From the NCBI RefSeq assembly GCF_022179125.1, contig NZ_BPQG01000030.1:1-64000 (forward strand): a DNA stretch of 64,000 bases, read 5' to 3'. A program made the translations under genes and the position numbers. The notes beneath the pieces are model-generated. The model saw nothing but the letters and a program-made list of their open reading frames with translations, searched no databases and was not told the origin of the DNA. Positions 26,541-35,084 of this stretch are shown one piece after another (within the stretch, counting starts at the first letter, position 1; every line of letters begins with the position of its first letter). The stretch is from Methylobacterium cerastii. Its GTDB lineage: Bacteria > Pseudomonadota > Alphaproteobacteria > Rhizobiales > Beijerinckiaceae.

Positions 26541-28747
26541 CGCTGGCCCATAGCTCCCGGAGTCTGAAGGCTTTGCCTTAGCAGCGCGTTCGCGAACACC
26601 GGCTCGACGCCGCGCTGCACGATGTCGGCGATGCGGTCGGCGCTGTCCGGCGCGGTGAAGAGGTCCGCGAGGCGGCCGGTCTGCCGGCCAAGAGCCGCCT
26701 GCCGTGCCTTGCCGCCAACGTTGGCGAACAGGGATCGACCCTGCGTCCGCACCGCCGTGACGGCCCCTCCCAGGGTGTTCTGCTCCGACAGGGTGTCCTG
26801 CATGGCGCGGTCGGCCGCGGTGTTCGAGCCCGGCGGCAGGCGCCGGCCTGTAGCGCGCAGCGTGTCGAGCAACGTGTTCACGGCCTGTGGCGCTTGCGGA
26901 CTGTTCGGAAGCGCACCGAGCACCGCATCGATGTTCGCCTGCTTCTGCGGCGTGCCCGCCATGTCCTTGGCGAACTTGGCGCCCCCACTGTGATTCCCGC
27001 CGCCGATGAGCGCCGTCGCGCTGGCGTCGTACTGGTCGCCCATGCGCTGCCGGACCAGCTGAGCGATCGCTTCCGGGTCGAGCGCGCCGATGCGGCGCGT
27101 GGCGTCGGCTAACTCTCCGGCCTGGCCGCGTTCGGCAGCTGCCGGCAGGATCGCGTCGCCGACCGCCTGCGTCCCGGACAGCGTCCCGCGGCCGCCGCCC
27201 CGGCCAGCGATCTGACCGAGCGGGCCTTGGGTCAGAGGATCTAAGTTCTGCGCCCGGGCTTGCGCCTGCGCGGTGAGCGCGTCGTCGTAGGCCTGGACGC
27301 CGCCGCGCGCCGGATCGCGGAGGATGTCGCGCGCATCGGCGGAGCCGGACGCGTAGCGCTCGGCGAGCAGCGGGTTGAACCCCTCTCCCGTTGCGGAGAG
27401 GGCCTGCGAACGCGCGCCCATGTCCTTGGTCACGAGATCGATCACCCGGCCGCTGTTGTCGGGAAGGTGCGCGATCTCGGGGCCGAGGACGGGATCGCCG
27501 CGCAGCCGGCCGAGGGATGCGTCGAAGGCCGGTGTCCGCATCGGCGCGAAGTCGGCCGGGTCGACGAGATGGGCCTCGGCCCGGGCATAGTCCGGCCGCG
27601 TCTGCGCGTTGATGCCCTGGCGCACGTCGTTGATGGCGGTATCGGCCGCCGCCGCGGTGCGGGGCCCGAGGGTCGACGGGGCTATGCTCTGCGGCGCGAT
27701 CGTGTCGAAGGCGTTCGTCGCCGCGGCGCGCATCTGGTCCGGCCGGTTGGCGTAGAAGGCGGCCATCGTCGGACCGCCGCCGGTGGAGCCCTCCACGACG
27801 CGCTGGAGCTCGCCGAGCTTGGTGCCGTTGTTCGTCGCGAACTGGATGCCTTCCGGCCCAGAAAGCGGCACGCCGATTCCCCGTCCCGTATCGAGCACGG
27901 GTTGGCCGGTACGGAGCGTGCCGGGTTCCATGCCGCGCGTGGCCGCCACGATGGCGCGGTCGGCACCCGTTGCGCGCGCTGCCGCGGCGGCAGTGCCGAG
28001 ATTGCCCGCGAGACCGCCGGCCAGCCGAGCCGCGCCCTCGTATCCCGCCGGCGCAACCCGGCCTGCCGTCTCGGACGCGACGCCCGGGACCGCGGCCTCC
28101 ATGATCTTGCGGATGAGCCCGCCCGGCCCGATGGCGGCACCAGGTGCGAACTCGGCGATGGTGCTGGCGTACTGCCCGGCCGTCGTCTCGGGCTTGCGAT
28201 ACAGCGGGCCCATCACGCGCTCGATCATGCCGTTCAGATCGGCGCCGCTCGGCAGGGTCGGGACGCTACGGACCATCGCCGCGGCGCTGGGGTAGCCGTG
28301 GCTCTCCAGCGCGTTGCCTGCAGCGCCGCGCTCCGCCTGCTGGAGCGCTCCCACCCCGCCGAAGAAGCCGGTCGCGGCGTTGACCATGCCGTGCACGATG
28401 CCGCCGCCGACGTCACCGGCCGCGTCGAGCTGCGTCTTGGCGGCCGGAGTGCCCGGTGCCGGCTCGTCGAACTGGTCGAAGACGTTCGGCTCCTTGGCCG
28501 CCACCGGCGCGGCTGCGGCGGGTTGCTGGTGGAAGCGTAGGAATGGGTTGTCCGGGGAGACACCCGGCGGCGGCTGCGTTGCCGGCGCGGGCTCGTCGAA
28601 CTGGTCGAAGAAATTCGGCTTCTTGGTCGCTGGCTGTTCCATCGCCTGGAACCCGTTGGGGACCATGGACAGGGCCGCTGGCGCGACCTTGGCCAGCGGC
28701 GAGATCGGCAGCGGGTCAAAGATGTCGAACGGGTTCGGCTCGGCCAT
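26537..28747 (-). CDS. Large phage-like protein with N-terminal FDxFD repeats
   Basis: This 736-aa protein begins MAEPNPFDIFDPLP and repeats the module PN-(x)FDQFDEPAP two more times within about 100 residues, separated by Pro/Ala linkers. An Ala/Gly-rich body follows (about 110-735) with glycine-rich segments at 115-150 and many helical Arg/Ala stretches. Such short N-terminal FDxFD repeats occur in phage virion or ejection proteins (family memory, not proven). The start is set by a TGATG overlap with the upstream gene. It could be a structural or injected protein carried by the satellite, or a hypothetical cargo protein. Confidence 0.6.
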   Translation of the reverse strand: MAEPNPFDIFDPLPISPLAKVAPAALSMVPNGFQAMEQPATKKPNFFDQFDEPAPATQPPPGVSPDNPFLRFHQQPAAAAPVAAKEPNVFDQFDEPAPGTPAAKTQLDAAGDVGGGIVHGMVNAATGFFGGVGALQQAERGAAGNALESHGYPSAAAMVRSVPTLPSGADLNGMIERVMGPLYRKPETTAGQYASTIAEFAPGAAIGPGGLIRKIMEAAVPGVASETAGRVAPAGYEGAARLAGGLAGNLGTAAAAARATGADRAIVAATRGMEPGTLRTGQPVLDTGRGIGVPLSGPEGIQFATNNGTKLGELQRVVEGSTGGGPTMAAFYANRPDQMRAAATNAFDTIAPQSIAPSTLGPRTAAAADTAINDVRQGINAQTRPDYARAEAHLVDPADFAPMRTPAFDASLGRLRGDPVLGPEIAHLPDNSGRVIDLVTKDMGARSQALSATGEGFNPLLAERYASGSADARDILRDPARGGVQAYDDALTAQAQARAQNLDPLTQGPLGQIAGRGGGRGTLSGTQAVGDAILPAAAERGQAGELADATRRIGALDPEAIAQLVRQRMGDQYDASATALIGGGNHSGGAKFAKDMAGTPQKQANIDAVLGALPNSPQAPQAVNTLLDTLRATGRRLPPGSNTAADRAMQDTLSEQNTLGGAVTAVRTQGRSLFANVGGKARQAALGRQTGRLADLFTAPDSADRIADIVQRGVEPVFANALLRQSLQTPGAMGQR

Positions 28748-29274
28748 CAGATGCCCCCCCATTCGACGTGCGGGGATAGCATCTCGCCGAGCGCCTCCCC
28801 GCTACGCTCGCCGCGGCGGTCGCGCACACGGTCGAGGAGATCCCGATTGTGCATGTCGTTGCGGAGGACCCGCGCCAGATCGTCGGCGTCGGCTGCTGTG
28901 TGAGGATGCCGGAGGGCCCGCTTGTCCGGGGTCTCCGCCCATAGGACGACCTGCGTCATGGCAGCGTCGATACCGAGGGCGAGACGATCAGGCGGGTACT
29001 CCGGGATGAACTCCGGCATCAGCGCCTTCGTACGTGTGAGAGCGCGCAGGATCTGGTCCCGGTCATCCTGTTCGAGCCGAAGCGGCGCACCACTTTTGCC
29101 CCGCTTCCTGTTGGCGATGCCCTCCAGTGCGTTGCTCAAGCACCAAGCCGGGTACTCGTTGCGGCACGCCTGATCGAGCGACTGAAGGATGCCCACGGTG
29201 CTCGAGTGATTTTCGACGAAGGCGGGAGGTTCTTCGTCGCTGCCACCGCTGAAGACGAGTTTTAGTTTGGCCAT
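28747..29274 (-). CDS. Hypothetical protein (175 aa)
   Basis: It starts MAKLKLVFSGGSDEEPP and is charged and mostly helical, with a basic patch near residue 55 (NRKRGKSG). The stop overlaps the start of the next gene by one base (TGATG), so the three genes 29274-26280 form one transcription unit. No family is recognised. In this place it might be an assembly or regulatory partner of the large FDxFD protein. Confidence 0.6.
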   Translation of the reverse strand: MAKLKLVFSGGSDEEPPAFVENHSSTVGILQSLDQACRNEYPAWCLSNALEGIANRKRGKSGAPLRLEQDDRDQILRALTRTKALMPEFIPEYPPDRLALGIDAAMTQVVLWAETPDKRALRHPHTAADADDLARVLRNDMHNRDLLDRVRDRRGERSGEALGEMLSPHVEWGGI

Positions 29275-29567
29275 GGCGGGACCGCCTGCTCTAGAAAACA
29301 AGCATCACGGTAGCACCCGCCATGAGAGCGGTAAACAAATACATACGATTTGGAGAAAATTAATTCGATTTGCGTTTGTATGTCTGAATAGTGTTTCAGG
29401 GCCAGATTTTCCTACGGGCGTCCCCGGCGTGTTTCGCGGTGTCGTTTGGACTACCCACCCCCTGGCCCGCACCGCCACCGCGGCGGGGTCGACCCGACGG
29501 TTGCCGCTTGGCCCGGGCGCTCCTCAGGCGCACACTGCCCCGCATCACCCCCGACGGATCACAGCAC
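29275..29567. other. Divergent intergenic region
   Basis: About 290 bp between the minus-strand phage-like unit and a small plus-strand gene. The part at 29310-29400 is AT-rich (AAACAAATACATACGATTTGG) and is the best place for the promoters. Longer frames through it have no family content. Confidence 0.4.
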
Positions 29568-29840
29568 ATGCACCTCCCGCTCGACATGCGCGCGACGTTG
29601 CTCGTCGCCTCCCTCGACGTCATCGCTGAAGAGATCGAGGCCGTCCGCCGCGGCCGCCCGGTCAGCCCCATCCTGGAAGGTGTACTGGCCGAAGCGCAGG
29701 GCAGCGCCCGCATCCTTGCCGAGGAACTCCACCCGGCGCAGGCCGTGGCCGTAGGGGAGCGCCGACCCGCCGCGCCGGCCGTGGCGCCGGCGCGGGAGTT
29801 CAGCGGCAACGTGGTGCAGCTGCGGCCGCGTCGGACGTAG
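29568..29840 (+). CDS. Small hypothetical protein (90 aa)
   Basis: It starts MHLPLDMRATLLVASLDVIAEEIEAV: a helical first half (to about residue 45), then a Pro/Ala-rich tail ending VVQLRPRRT. No family is recognised. A longer frame opens upstream, but its first 59 residues look like non-coding translation. It sits before the resolvase gene on the same strand. Confidence 0.45.
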   Translation: MHLPLDMRATLLVASLDVIAEEIEAVRRGRPVSPILEGVLAEAQGSARILAEELHPAQAVAVGERRPAAPAVAPAREFSGNVVQLRPRRT

Positions 29841-29874
29841 TCGGCTCGATCGTCACCCGACCCTAGCGATCAGC

Positions 29875-29989
29875 GTTCCAATAGAGCTTGCCCTTGTGGA
29901 ACGTTCCAAAAGGCAGCCGCAGCAGTTCCAAAAGATTGGTATTGCATTTCGAAACGGTCCAAGGTTCGATGTCTAAGAACTCATTGGAA
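29875..29989. promoter_or_regulatory. Candidate res/operator site with GTTCCA motifs
   Basis: Five half-sites occur in about 115 bp: GTTCCA at 29875, the palindrome TGGAACGTTCCA at 29897-29908 (two half-sites), GTTCCA at 29925 and TGGAAC at 29984. They lie just upstream of, and into, the start of the serine resolvase gene. Resolvases usually bind such clustered inverted half-sites next to their own gene. The assignment as a res site is inference. Confidence 0.45.
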
Positions 29990-30010
29990 CGCGTCGCCTC
30001 GGAAACTGCC

Positions 30011-30565
30011 ATGCTGATCGGATACGCTCGCACCTCGACGCTGGAGCAGGAAGCTGGCCTAGAGGCTCAGGTCAGAGACCTCACCGCCCTCGGTTGCGAA
30101 AAACTCTTTCAGGAGCAAGTCTCCTCTGTCGCACCGCGCAAGGTGCTTGATGCCGCCCTTGGGTTCGCTCGCTCGGGTGACACGTTGGTGGTTACGAAGC
30201 TGGATCGGTTGGCCCGCTCGGTCACCCACCTGGGCAACATCATTGCCGGGCTTGAGGCCAAGGGCGTGGCGCTCCGCATCGTGAACCTTGGGGTGGATAC
30301 CACGACTCCCACCGGCAAGCTGATGCTCAACGTCCTTGGAGGCGTGGCACAGTTCGAGCGGGAAATGATGCTGGAGCGCCAACAAGAGGGCATCGCCAAG
30401 GCCAAGGGCGAAGGCGCCTACAAGGGCCGCAAGCCGACCGCACGGGCCAAGACGGCGGAGATAGAGGCGCTGTCTGCGGAGGGTCTGAGCATGGGTGCCA
30501 TCGCCTCCAAGCTCGGGATCGGCAAGGGGTCGGTACATCGGGCGCTGAACGCGAAAGCGACCTGA
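30011..30565 (+). CDS. Serine resolvase/invertase
   Basis: A 184-aa small serine recombinase. It starts MLIGYARTS, where the Ser of ARTS is the nucleophile; other ATG starts upstream (29969) are possible. The catalytic domain has the KLDRLARS motif (about 70-77), RIVNLGVDTTTPTGKL and the E-helix region QFEREMMLERQQEGIAKAKGEG. The C-terminal helix-turn-helix (about 150-180) reads AEGLSMGAIASKLGIGKGSVHRAL. It lies mid-island and may resolve dimers or serve a transposon or plasmid ancestor of the element. Confidence 0.9.
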   Translation: MLIGYARTSTLEQEAGLEAQVRDLTALGCEKLFQEQVSSVAPRKVLDAALGFARSGDTLVVTKLDRLARSVTHLGNIIAGLEAKGVALRIVNLGVDTTTPTGKLMLNVLGGVAQFEREMMLERQQEGIAKAKGEGAYKGRKPTARAKTAEIEALSAEGLSMGAIASKLGIGKGSVHRALNAKAT

Positions 30566-30588
30566 GGATCCAGCCTTGGGTGGTCGGC

Positions 30589-30912
30589 CTACGGGAGGAT
30601 TGTGGCACCATCCATGCGGACCCACCGGGTGCCCGCAACCGTCCACGAGACCGCGCACGAGAACAGGACCAAGGCCATCAACATGAGGGCCATGCCGAAT
30701 TGAATGCCAGTATCAGTCTCTGCAACGCCATCGACCCAGGCCCACCAGATCAACCCGACGCCACCGATGGCAAGCACCGCGAGGTAAAGCCATCGGAGGG
30801 CTGCCCTCCAAGTGGCGCGAGCAGCCCTCGGACCCAGAGCGATACGAATGGTTCCTAGGGAGAGAGCTGGGCCGAACGCAATGCCAGCGACGATAAGCAG
30901 GAAGCTAAGCAC
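30589..30912 (-). CDS. Small membrane protein (107 aa)
   Basis: It has three hydrophobic segments: about 2-22 (LSFLLIVAGIAFGPALSL), 41-60 and 72-92. The start is GTG. It is convergent with the resolvase gene. No family is recognised; small membrane proteins of this kind occur in phages and satellites, but nothing here fixes a role. Confidence 0.45.
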   Translation of the reverse strand: MLSFLLIVAGIAFGPALSLGTIRIALGPRAARATWRAALRWLYLAVLAIGGVGLIWWAWVDGVAETDTGIQFGMALMLMALVLFSCAVSWTVAGTRWVRMDGATILP

Positions 30913-31102
30913 GGATGTTCTATGCTCGGAACAGGTTAGTAGCCCACCCTCTGTATCGCCTCATGTCCGCATGCGGACTGGAAGCTGGCCGGAGGCGCAT
31001 TGCAATTGAATTCGACTTTTCGCGAAAGTGGCCTGCCTGATGGTGCAGCGCTAGGCAAGCTTCGCCGAGCATTCTCTTCGATTCAGCGCATAGAATGCGA
31101 AA
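30913..31102. other. Non-coding stretch
   Basis: No supported gene. It contains short complementary runs (for example CATGTCCGCATGCGGACTGG near 30962-30981). A GGCGCGC hairpin lies just to the right. Confidence 0.35.
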
Positions 31103-31120
31103 GGCGCGCCGGAGCGCGCC
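31103..31120 (-). terminator. Hairpin terminator candidate
   Basis: GGCGCGC and GCGCGCC are separated by 4 nt, and on the minus strand are followed by only three T (CCTTTCG). It lies about 35 bp after the stop of the minus-strand gene at 31155. Strong stem, weak T-run. Confidence 0.5.
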
Positions 31121-31154
31121 TAGGGATCCCTTATGGGCGACGGCTGGCGCAGCG

Positions 31155-31508
31155 TCAGTCGTATTGCCGGACTGCACCCATGCGCTCCGCTATGGCGGCC
31201 ATAGCGTAGATGTATGCCGACGGCCCCAGCACTTCCGTATGCGCCCACCCGGACTCCGCGCCGTCCTCGTCATAGTCGAAGTGGGGGTCGGACTTCAGAG
31301 CCAGCATCTCGGGAGACAGAATCTCCCGGACGAATGCGAGAGCCGTGAGCCTCGGGAAGACCACGTTCATGGTCAGCGTGTCCCGGCACGGATCATTCTT
31401 ATCGAGATGCTCCTCCCACTCGATGGTGTAGATCGGCGCCTCCACCTTCTGAGCATAGCGGATGTAGGGCTGGTTAAAGTTAGCTTCCCGATTGGTAACA
31501 ATCTGCAT
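31155..31508 (-). CDS. Hypothetical protein (117 aa)
   Basis: It starts MQIVTNREANFNQPYIRYAQ after a GGGAG ribosome-binding site seven bases upstream; an ATG 12 codons earlier is possible. It is rich in acidic and aromatic residues (FDYDEDGAE near residue 90). No family is recognised. It lies downstream of the GGACA repeat array at 31607-31630, which may control it. Confidence 0.55.
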   Translation of the reverse strand: MQIVTNREANFNQPYIRYAQKVEAPIYTIEWEEHLDKNDPCRDTLTMNVVFPRLTALAFVREILSPEMLALKSDPHFDYDEDGAESGWAHTEVLGPSAYIYAMAAIAERMGAVRQYD

Positions 31509-31606
31509 CTGAGGCTCCCGTCGGTCCATTTGCCGGCCTGACATGCAGATACATAATTTCGATTTGCCCTTCGGTCAATGCATAAATTACATCTAATACT
31601 ATAGAT

Positions 31607-31630
31607 GACAAAACGGACAAAACGGACAAC
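31607..31630. repeat. 9-bp iterons (AAACGGACA type), array 1
   Basis: Three GGACA-like units occur at 9-bp steps (GACAAAACGGACAAAACGGACAAC). They lie upstream of the minus-strand gene starting at 31508, overlapping its likely promoter. The same unit repeats with the same step at 35384-35406, so both sites probably bind one protein. Confidence 0.6.
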
Positions 31631-31711
31631 TTTGTGTTTGCTTGGATATATAGCTAAGATTTAGGAGATATACGAAACGCTTCAAGGGTGGCCATGATCC
31701 GCGCCGCTCGC

Positions 31712-32224
31712 CTAACCGAAGATGTCGTCGCCCGACCCTCCCTCCTCTGCGGGGGAGAGTGCCTCGTCGGCCTCGTGCTCGATCGTGTTCTCGGCGTCGG
31801 CGACGAGCGCATCGTACGCGGCGAGCTTCAGCTTCTCGCGATCATATCTCTGCCGGAGCTCGGCCGCGGTCATCTCGTGCAGCTCCTTCTCCGGCTCCGC
31901 GTCGCCCATGGTCGACCGGTAGTGCTTCAACACCTTGTCCGCGGCGTCGACACGGACGCGAGCCGGGTACTTCTCCCCGTTCTCGGGCTTCAGCACCTCT
32001 TCGAAGGTCGCGACGGCCAGCGGCACGAGCGTGCTCTCGACGCGAGCGGCAACCTGCTGGCGGACCGTCTGCATGATCGGCTCGCGTCGCTGGAGTTTCG
32101 AGGCCGCCACGGCCGGATGCGCATATCCCGCCACCTTCGCCGCGTGCACCGCGTTTCCGGTGTGCGCCATCTCCTTCGCGAAGATCCGCTCCTGGCGCGT
32201 CCAATCACCGTCCTTGGCTGGCAT
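31712..32224 (-). CDS. Phage terminase small subunit-like protein
   Basis: The 170-aa protein has the terminase small subunit pattern: WTRQERIFAKEMAHTGNAVHAA, AGYAHPAVAASKLQ and IMQTVRQ (about 8-60), then an acidic helical rest. Small terminase recognises packaging sites and hands DNA to the large subunit. No large terminase is in the island, so it may act with a helper phage's packaging machine, as in satellite elements. The start at 32224 has AGAGAGG upstream; the ATG at 32287 is an alternative. Confidence 0.75.
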   Translation of the reverse strand: MPAKDGDWTRQERIFAKEMAHTGNAVHAAKVAGYAHPAVAASKLQRREPIMQTVRQQVAARVESTLVPLAVATFEEVLKPENGEKYPARVRVDAADKVLKHYRSTMGDAEPEKELHEMTAAELRQRYDREKLKLAAYDALVADAENTIEHEADEALSPAEEGGSGDDIFG

Positions 32225-32467
32225 AACCGGCACCTCTCTAAGTGGCTGATCCGGAGCAATGTTAATCGAATTCACATTTTCCCGCAAAGTGACCTTGGCA
32301 AGGTCTTCAAGCTCATGGTCGGCGGGGGGAGTCGAAGTCCGAATCTACAGCATGACGAGCGGACCGGCAGCGGCGGCCGTATAGAAAGGATCCACGTGGT
32401 GAGGCCCCCGCAAGGGAAAGGCTGAACCGGCGCGAAAGACACCCGATGCGCGGTACGTCGCAAACCG
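32225..32467. other. Gap between terminase-like and replication genes, left part
   Basis: About 240 bp without a supported gene. On the minus strand 32310-32345 has a faint resemblance to a tRNA or tmRNA 3' end (TTCGACTCCCCCCGCCGACCA), but its T-arm does not pair. Confidence 0.35.
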
Positions 32468-32605
32468 CAGTGGCGCGGCAGCGGCGCAAGGTGTTTCGGG
32501 TGCGTGCGCCAGTGGATTCTTCCTATAGCGGCCGGAGCCCAGTGGCGCATTTCCTTTGCGCCACTTGCGCCACTGAAAATCCACTGGCGCACGCCACTGG
32601 CGCAC
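32468..32605. repeat. Iteron/inverted repeat array, candidate replication origin
   Basis: Seven copies of a (C)CAGTGGCGC / GCGCCACTG-type motif occur: 32468-32476, 32504-32518, 32540-32549, 32557-32565, 32566-32575, 32578-32592 and 32594-32605. GTGCGCCAGTGGATT (32504) and AATCCACTGGCGCAC (32578) form a perfect 15-bp inverted repeat, with a second nested pair inside. It sits immediately downstream of the primase-helicase gene, the place where satellite elements often carry their origin. Confidence 0.65.
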
Positions 32606-32618
32606 CGCCGTTTGTATG

Positions 32619-34883
32619 TCACCCAAAGATGTCTTGCTCGCTCACTTCTGGCAGCATTCTAACATACACACCCTTGCGCGTTTTGCGCTGATCGACCGAC
32701 CGGTAGTCGGCCACCTCGATCACGCCTTGCTTCAACCACGCCTCAATCGTTGCTTTGGCCTGGCCGACTGTGCAGCCGAGTAGAGACACGAGCGCATCAC
32801 CCACCCACCGATCCCTGTCCTGCGGGCGCGCGGAGTACCGCTCACCGGTCGACGGACCGGCCTCGATCGCCGACAACACCTTATGCTCGGAGCCCTCTTC
32901 CGCGCCTTCCCACGCGCTCGGCGGCGTCCAGGCGGTCGCCACCTGCACGTTGTCGCCATGCGGGTACTCAACCGTCCCATTGCCGAGGTGCACGCTGGCG
33001 AGCTTCAGCCACTCCGCGCGCTGCGCCGGCGGTGCCATGTTGTTCTTGGCGTCGTCCATGCGCACGTACAACCGGCGCTCCTCGTCGGGAATGCCGAGCT
33101 TCGCCGCGTCCTCGCTCGCCATGGGCGATAGCGTGAACGCGGCCCGCGCGCCGCCGCCTTGCGTCGAGCCGCCTCGCAGCGAATCCATCTCCCCCGCGAC
33201 GGCGCCCTTCTTGGTATGGTGGACCAGCACAATCCCGGCGTTCGTCGCCTCGGCGATGTCGGCGTACAGCCGCATCACCTCGTCCTGCGCCTCGTTCTCA
33301 TTCTCCGACACGCCGTGCGAGCGCAGGTATGGGTCCACGATCAGGATGTCGACCTGCTCACGGCGCATCTCCTCGATCACACCTCGGAAGTCCGGCAGGA
33401 CCACGAACTGCCCGTCCTTTGCCTGGACGATGCGGAAACGACGATCGCGGCCTGAGTTCAGACGGATGTTGTCCAACACGGCCGGGTCGAGCCCGTAATG
33501 GCGCATCGCCGCGGCCAGGCGACGGCGCAGCTCTACGATGTCGTCCTCGAGATTGTAGATCCACACACGCAGCGGCTTGCGCGCTGTATCGTGCAGGAGC
33601 GCTTGCGAGGACGCAGCGGCCAAGGCCATAGCGAAGACGTAGGCCGTTTTCCCGACGCCGCCCGGTGACGCTAAGAACGTGACGTAACGCCGGCTGATCT
33701 TCGTACCGTACAGCCATTGCCGCGGCGGCAGACCGATCAGGTCGCCAAGGTCGATTCTGCCGGAGACAAGCGGCGGGATCTTGTCGGCGCCGACGATGGT
33801 TGCGGCTTCGGCAGTGTCGACCTCGTCCGGCTGCATCGCCGCGGCCTCCGCATCGAAGTACGGCGCGGCGAGCGCGTCGGCCCGGCGGAACTCGCCCGAC
33901 GGGTCCGCGGCCTCGGCGAGCTCGTACAGCAGGCCGGCACCGCACGCGTACGGCGCCTTCACCGACCGATAGACCTGGCCCGGATCCTCGTGGACGCTGT
34001 CGTCCGGCCGGACGCTGAGATCGGCCTTGTCGGCCCACTCCTCGAACAGCTCCAACCCGCGCTCGTAGTGGTTCTGGAACGCGCCCCGGAACGCCGCCGC
34101 CATGCGAATGAACTTTTCCCGGCCCGGCGGCTCGTACACGTTCGGGATCAGCGGGATCGCGCGCTCGAGCTCGGCCAAGTCGCCGGCGAGCGCCTCTTGC
34201 GCGACTGAGCGGTTGCCGCGGCCTTCGGTGTAGACGTCACCCGCCGCGGGCAGCGCGGCACGACAGGCCGATAGAAACGCGTGCAGCTCGTCGAGCGTGC
34301 GGACCGGCAGATCCTCGAACCTGCACAGCGGCCGCGTCCACTTGTACGGTTGCAGCGTGGTCGGATGGATAGAATCGCCGGCGACGAACTGCTTCGCGCG
34401 GCCGAGCACCTCGACCACACCGCCGTCGAAAGCGAGCGACATGTACGGGATCGGCTGGTCGCCCGCCGGCGCTTCGACCCGGATCAGGTAGAGCGCCTTC
34501 GGCGCGTTGCCGACGCGGGTCGGCGTGAAGCCGAAGAAGCCTTCGACCTGAGCTTCGATGATGCCGGCGCATGCCGCGTCCAGCGTGTCCGCGTCGATCG
34601 CCTCCAGCCACGTCCCGTCTGGCTGCGGCCCCGTCCGGATGCCGACGCCGGCGCCCATCGCGGTCCATGCGCTCAGGTCCGCTTCGGTCGGCGTCGTGTT
34701 CTGCCAATCCCGGATCGAAGTCCATTTGCCCTCGTGGTTCCGGATGCCCGGGGCCTTGCCGCGCGACTTCGGCTTCAGGTGGGTGCGGTTCGACAACGGC
34801 GCGCCGTGCGGGACGATCGGCACGAGCAGCCGGTACCCACCGCCGAACAGCTTCGCAAAGGGTGAGGGGGTGGGAGCGTTCAT
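32619..34883 (-). CDS. Primase-polymerase/RepA-like helicase replication protein
   Basis: This 754-aa replication protein has an N-terminal PrimPol-like domain (about 60-200; GAGVGIRTG, LEAIDAD, GVVEVLGRAKQFVAG) that makes primers, a linker, then a RepA/AAA_25-type helicase with Walker A ASPGGVGKTA near residue 410 and Walker B VDILIVDPYL near 515, plus IVLVHHTKKG. A short C-terminal region may be a winged helix (LLGCTVGQAKATIEAWLKQG). It is typical of phages, plasmids and satellites. Its ATG overlaps a 24-codon leader frame upstream, suggesting translational coupling. A repeat array that could be its origin follows the gene. Confidence 0.85.
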   Translation of the reverse strand: MNAPTPSPFAKLFGGGYRLLVPIVPHGAPLSNRTHLKPKSRGKAPGIRNHEGKWTSIRDWQNTTPTEADLSAWTAMGAGVGIRTGPQPDGTWLEAIDADTLDAACAGIIEAQVEGFFGFTPTRVGNAPKALYLIRVEAPAGDQPIPYMSLAFDGGVVEVLGRAKQFVAGDSIHPTTLQPYKWTRPLCRFEDLPVRTLDELHAFLSACRAALPAAGDVYTEGRGNRSVAQEALAGDLAELERAIPLIPNVYEPPGREKFIRMAAAFRGAFQNHYERGLELFEEWADKADLSVRPDDSVHEDPGQVYRSVKAPYACGAGLLYELAEAADPSGEFRRADALAAPYFDAEAAAMQPDEVDTAEAATIVGADKIPPLVSGRIDLGDLIGLPPRQWLYGTKISRRYVTFLASPGGVGKTAYVFAMALAAASSQALLHDTARKPLRVWIYNLEDDIVELRRRLAAAMRHYGLDPAVLDNIRLNSGRDRRFRIVQAKDGQFVVLPDFRGVIEEMRREQVDILIVDPYLRSHGVSENENEAQDEVMRLYADIAEATNAGIVLVHHTKKGAVAGEMDSLRGGSTQGGGARAAFTLSPMASEDAAKLGIPDEERRLYVRMDDAKNNMAPPAQRAEWLKLASVHLGNGTVEYPHGDNVQVATAWTPPSAWEGAEEGSEHKVLSAIEAGPSTGERYSARPQDRDRWVGDALVSLLGCTVGQAKATIEAWLKQGVIEVADYRSVDQRKTRKGVYVRMLPEVSEQDIFG

Positions 34884-34954
34884 AGCCCCCTCCCGATCCA
34901 GAGGGCAGCCATGTTGCAGAGCAGCCGCGAGCGGCTTAAGTTTCGGTCAGACAT
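34880..34954 (-). CDS. 24-aa leader ORF coupled to the replication gene
   Basis: It starts ATG 34954 (MSDRNLSRSRLLC) after a very strong GGGGGAG ribosome-binding site eight bases upstream. It ends with a TGA that overlaps the ATG of the replication gene (ATGA). The replication gene itself has no comparable ribosome-binding site, so reading this frame probably drives its translation. The peptide need not be functional. Confidence 0.5.
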   Translation of the reverse strand: MSDRNLSRSRLLCNMAALWIGRGL

Positions 34955-35084
34955 ACGAAGACTCCCCCGGCCGGCACCTTTGTGAGAGGTGACCGGCCGT
35001 TGTTTTGAAATTTCAAATTCAGCAGGGGTGGGGGACGGTTCGTCGGTCGGTGTTACGGCAACGGCCACTTGATGGCGGCTGCGT

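Noticed and set aside
32310-32345. tRNA/tmRNA-like 3' end on the minus strand
   Set aside because: TTCGACTCC resembles a T-loop, but the stem bases do not pair and no other arm is present.
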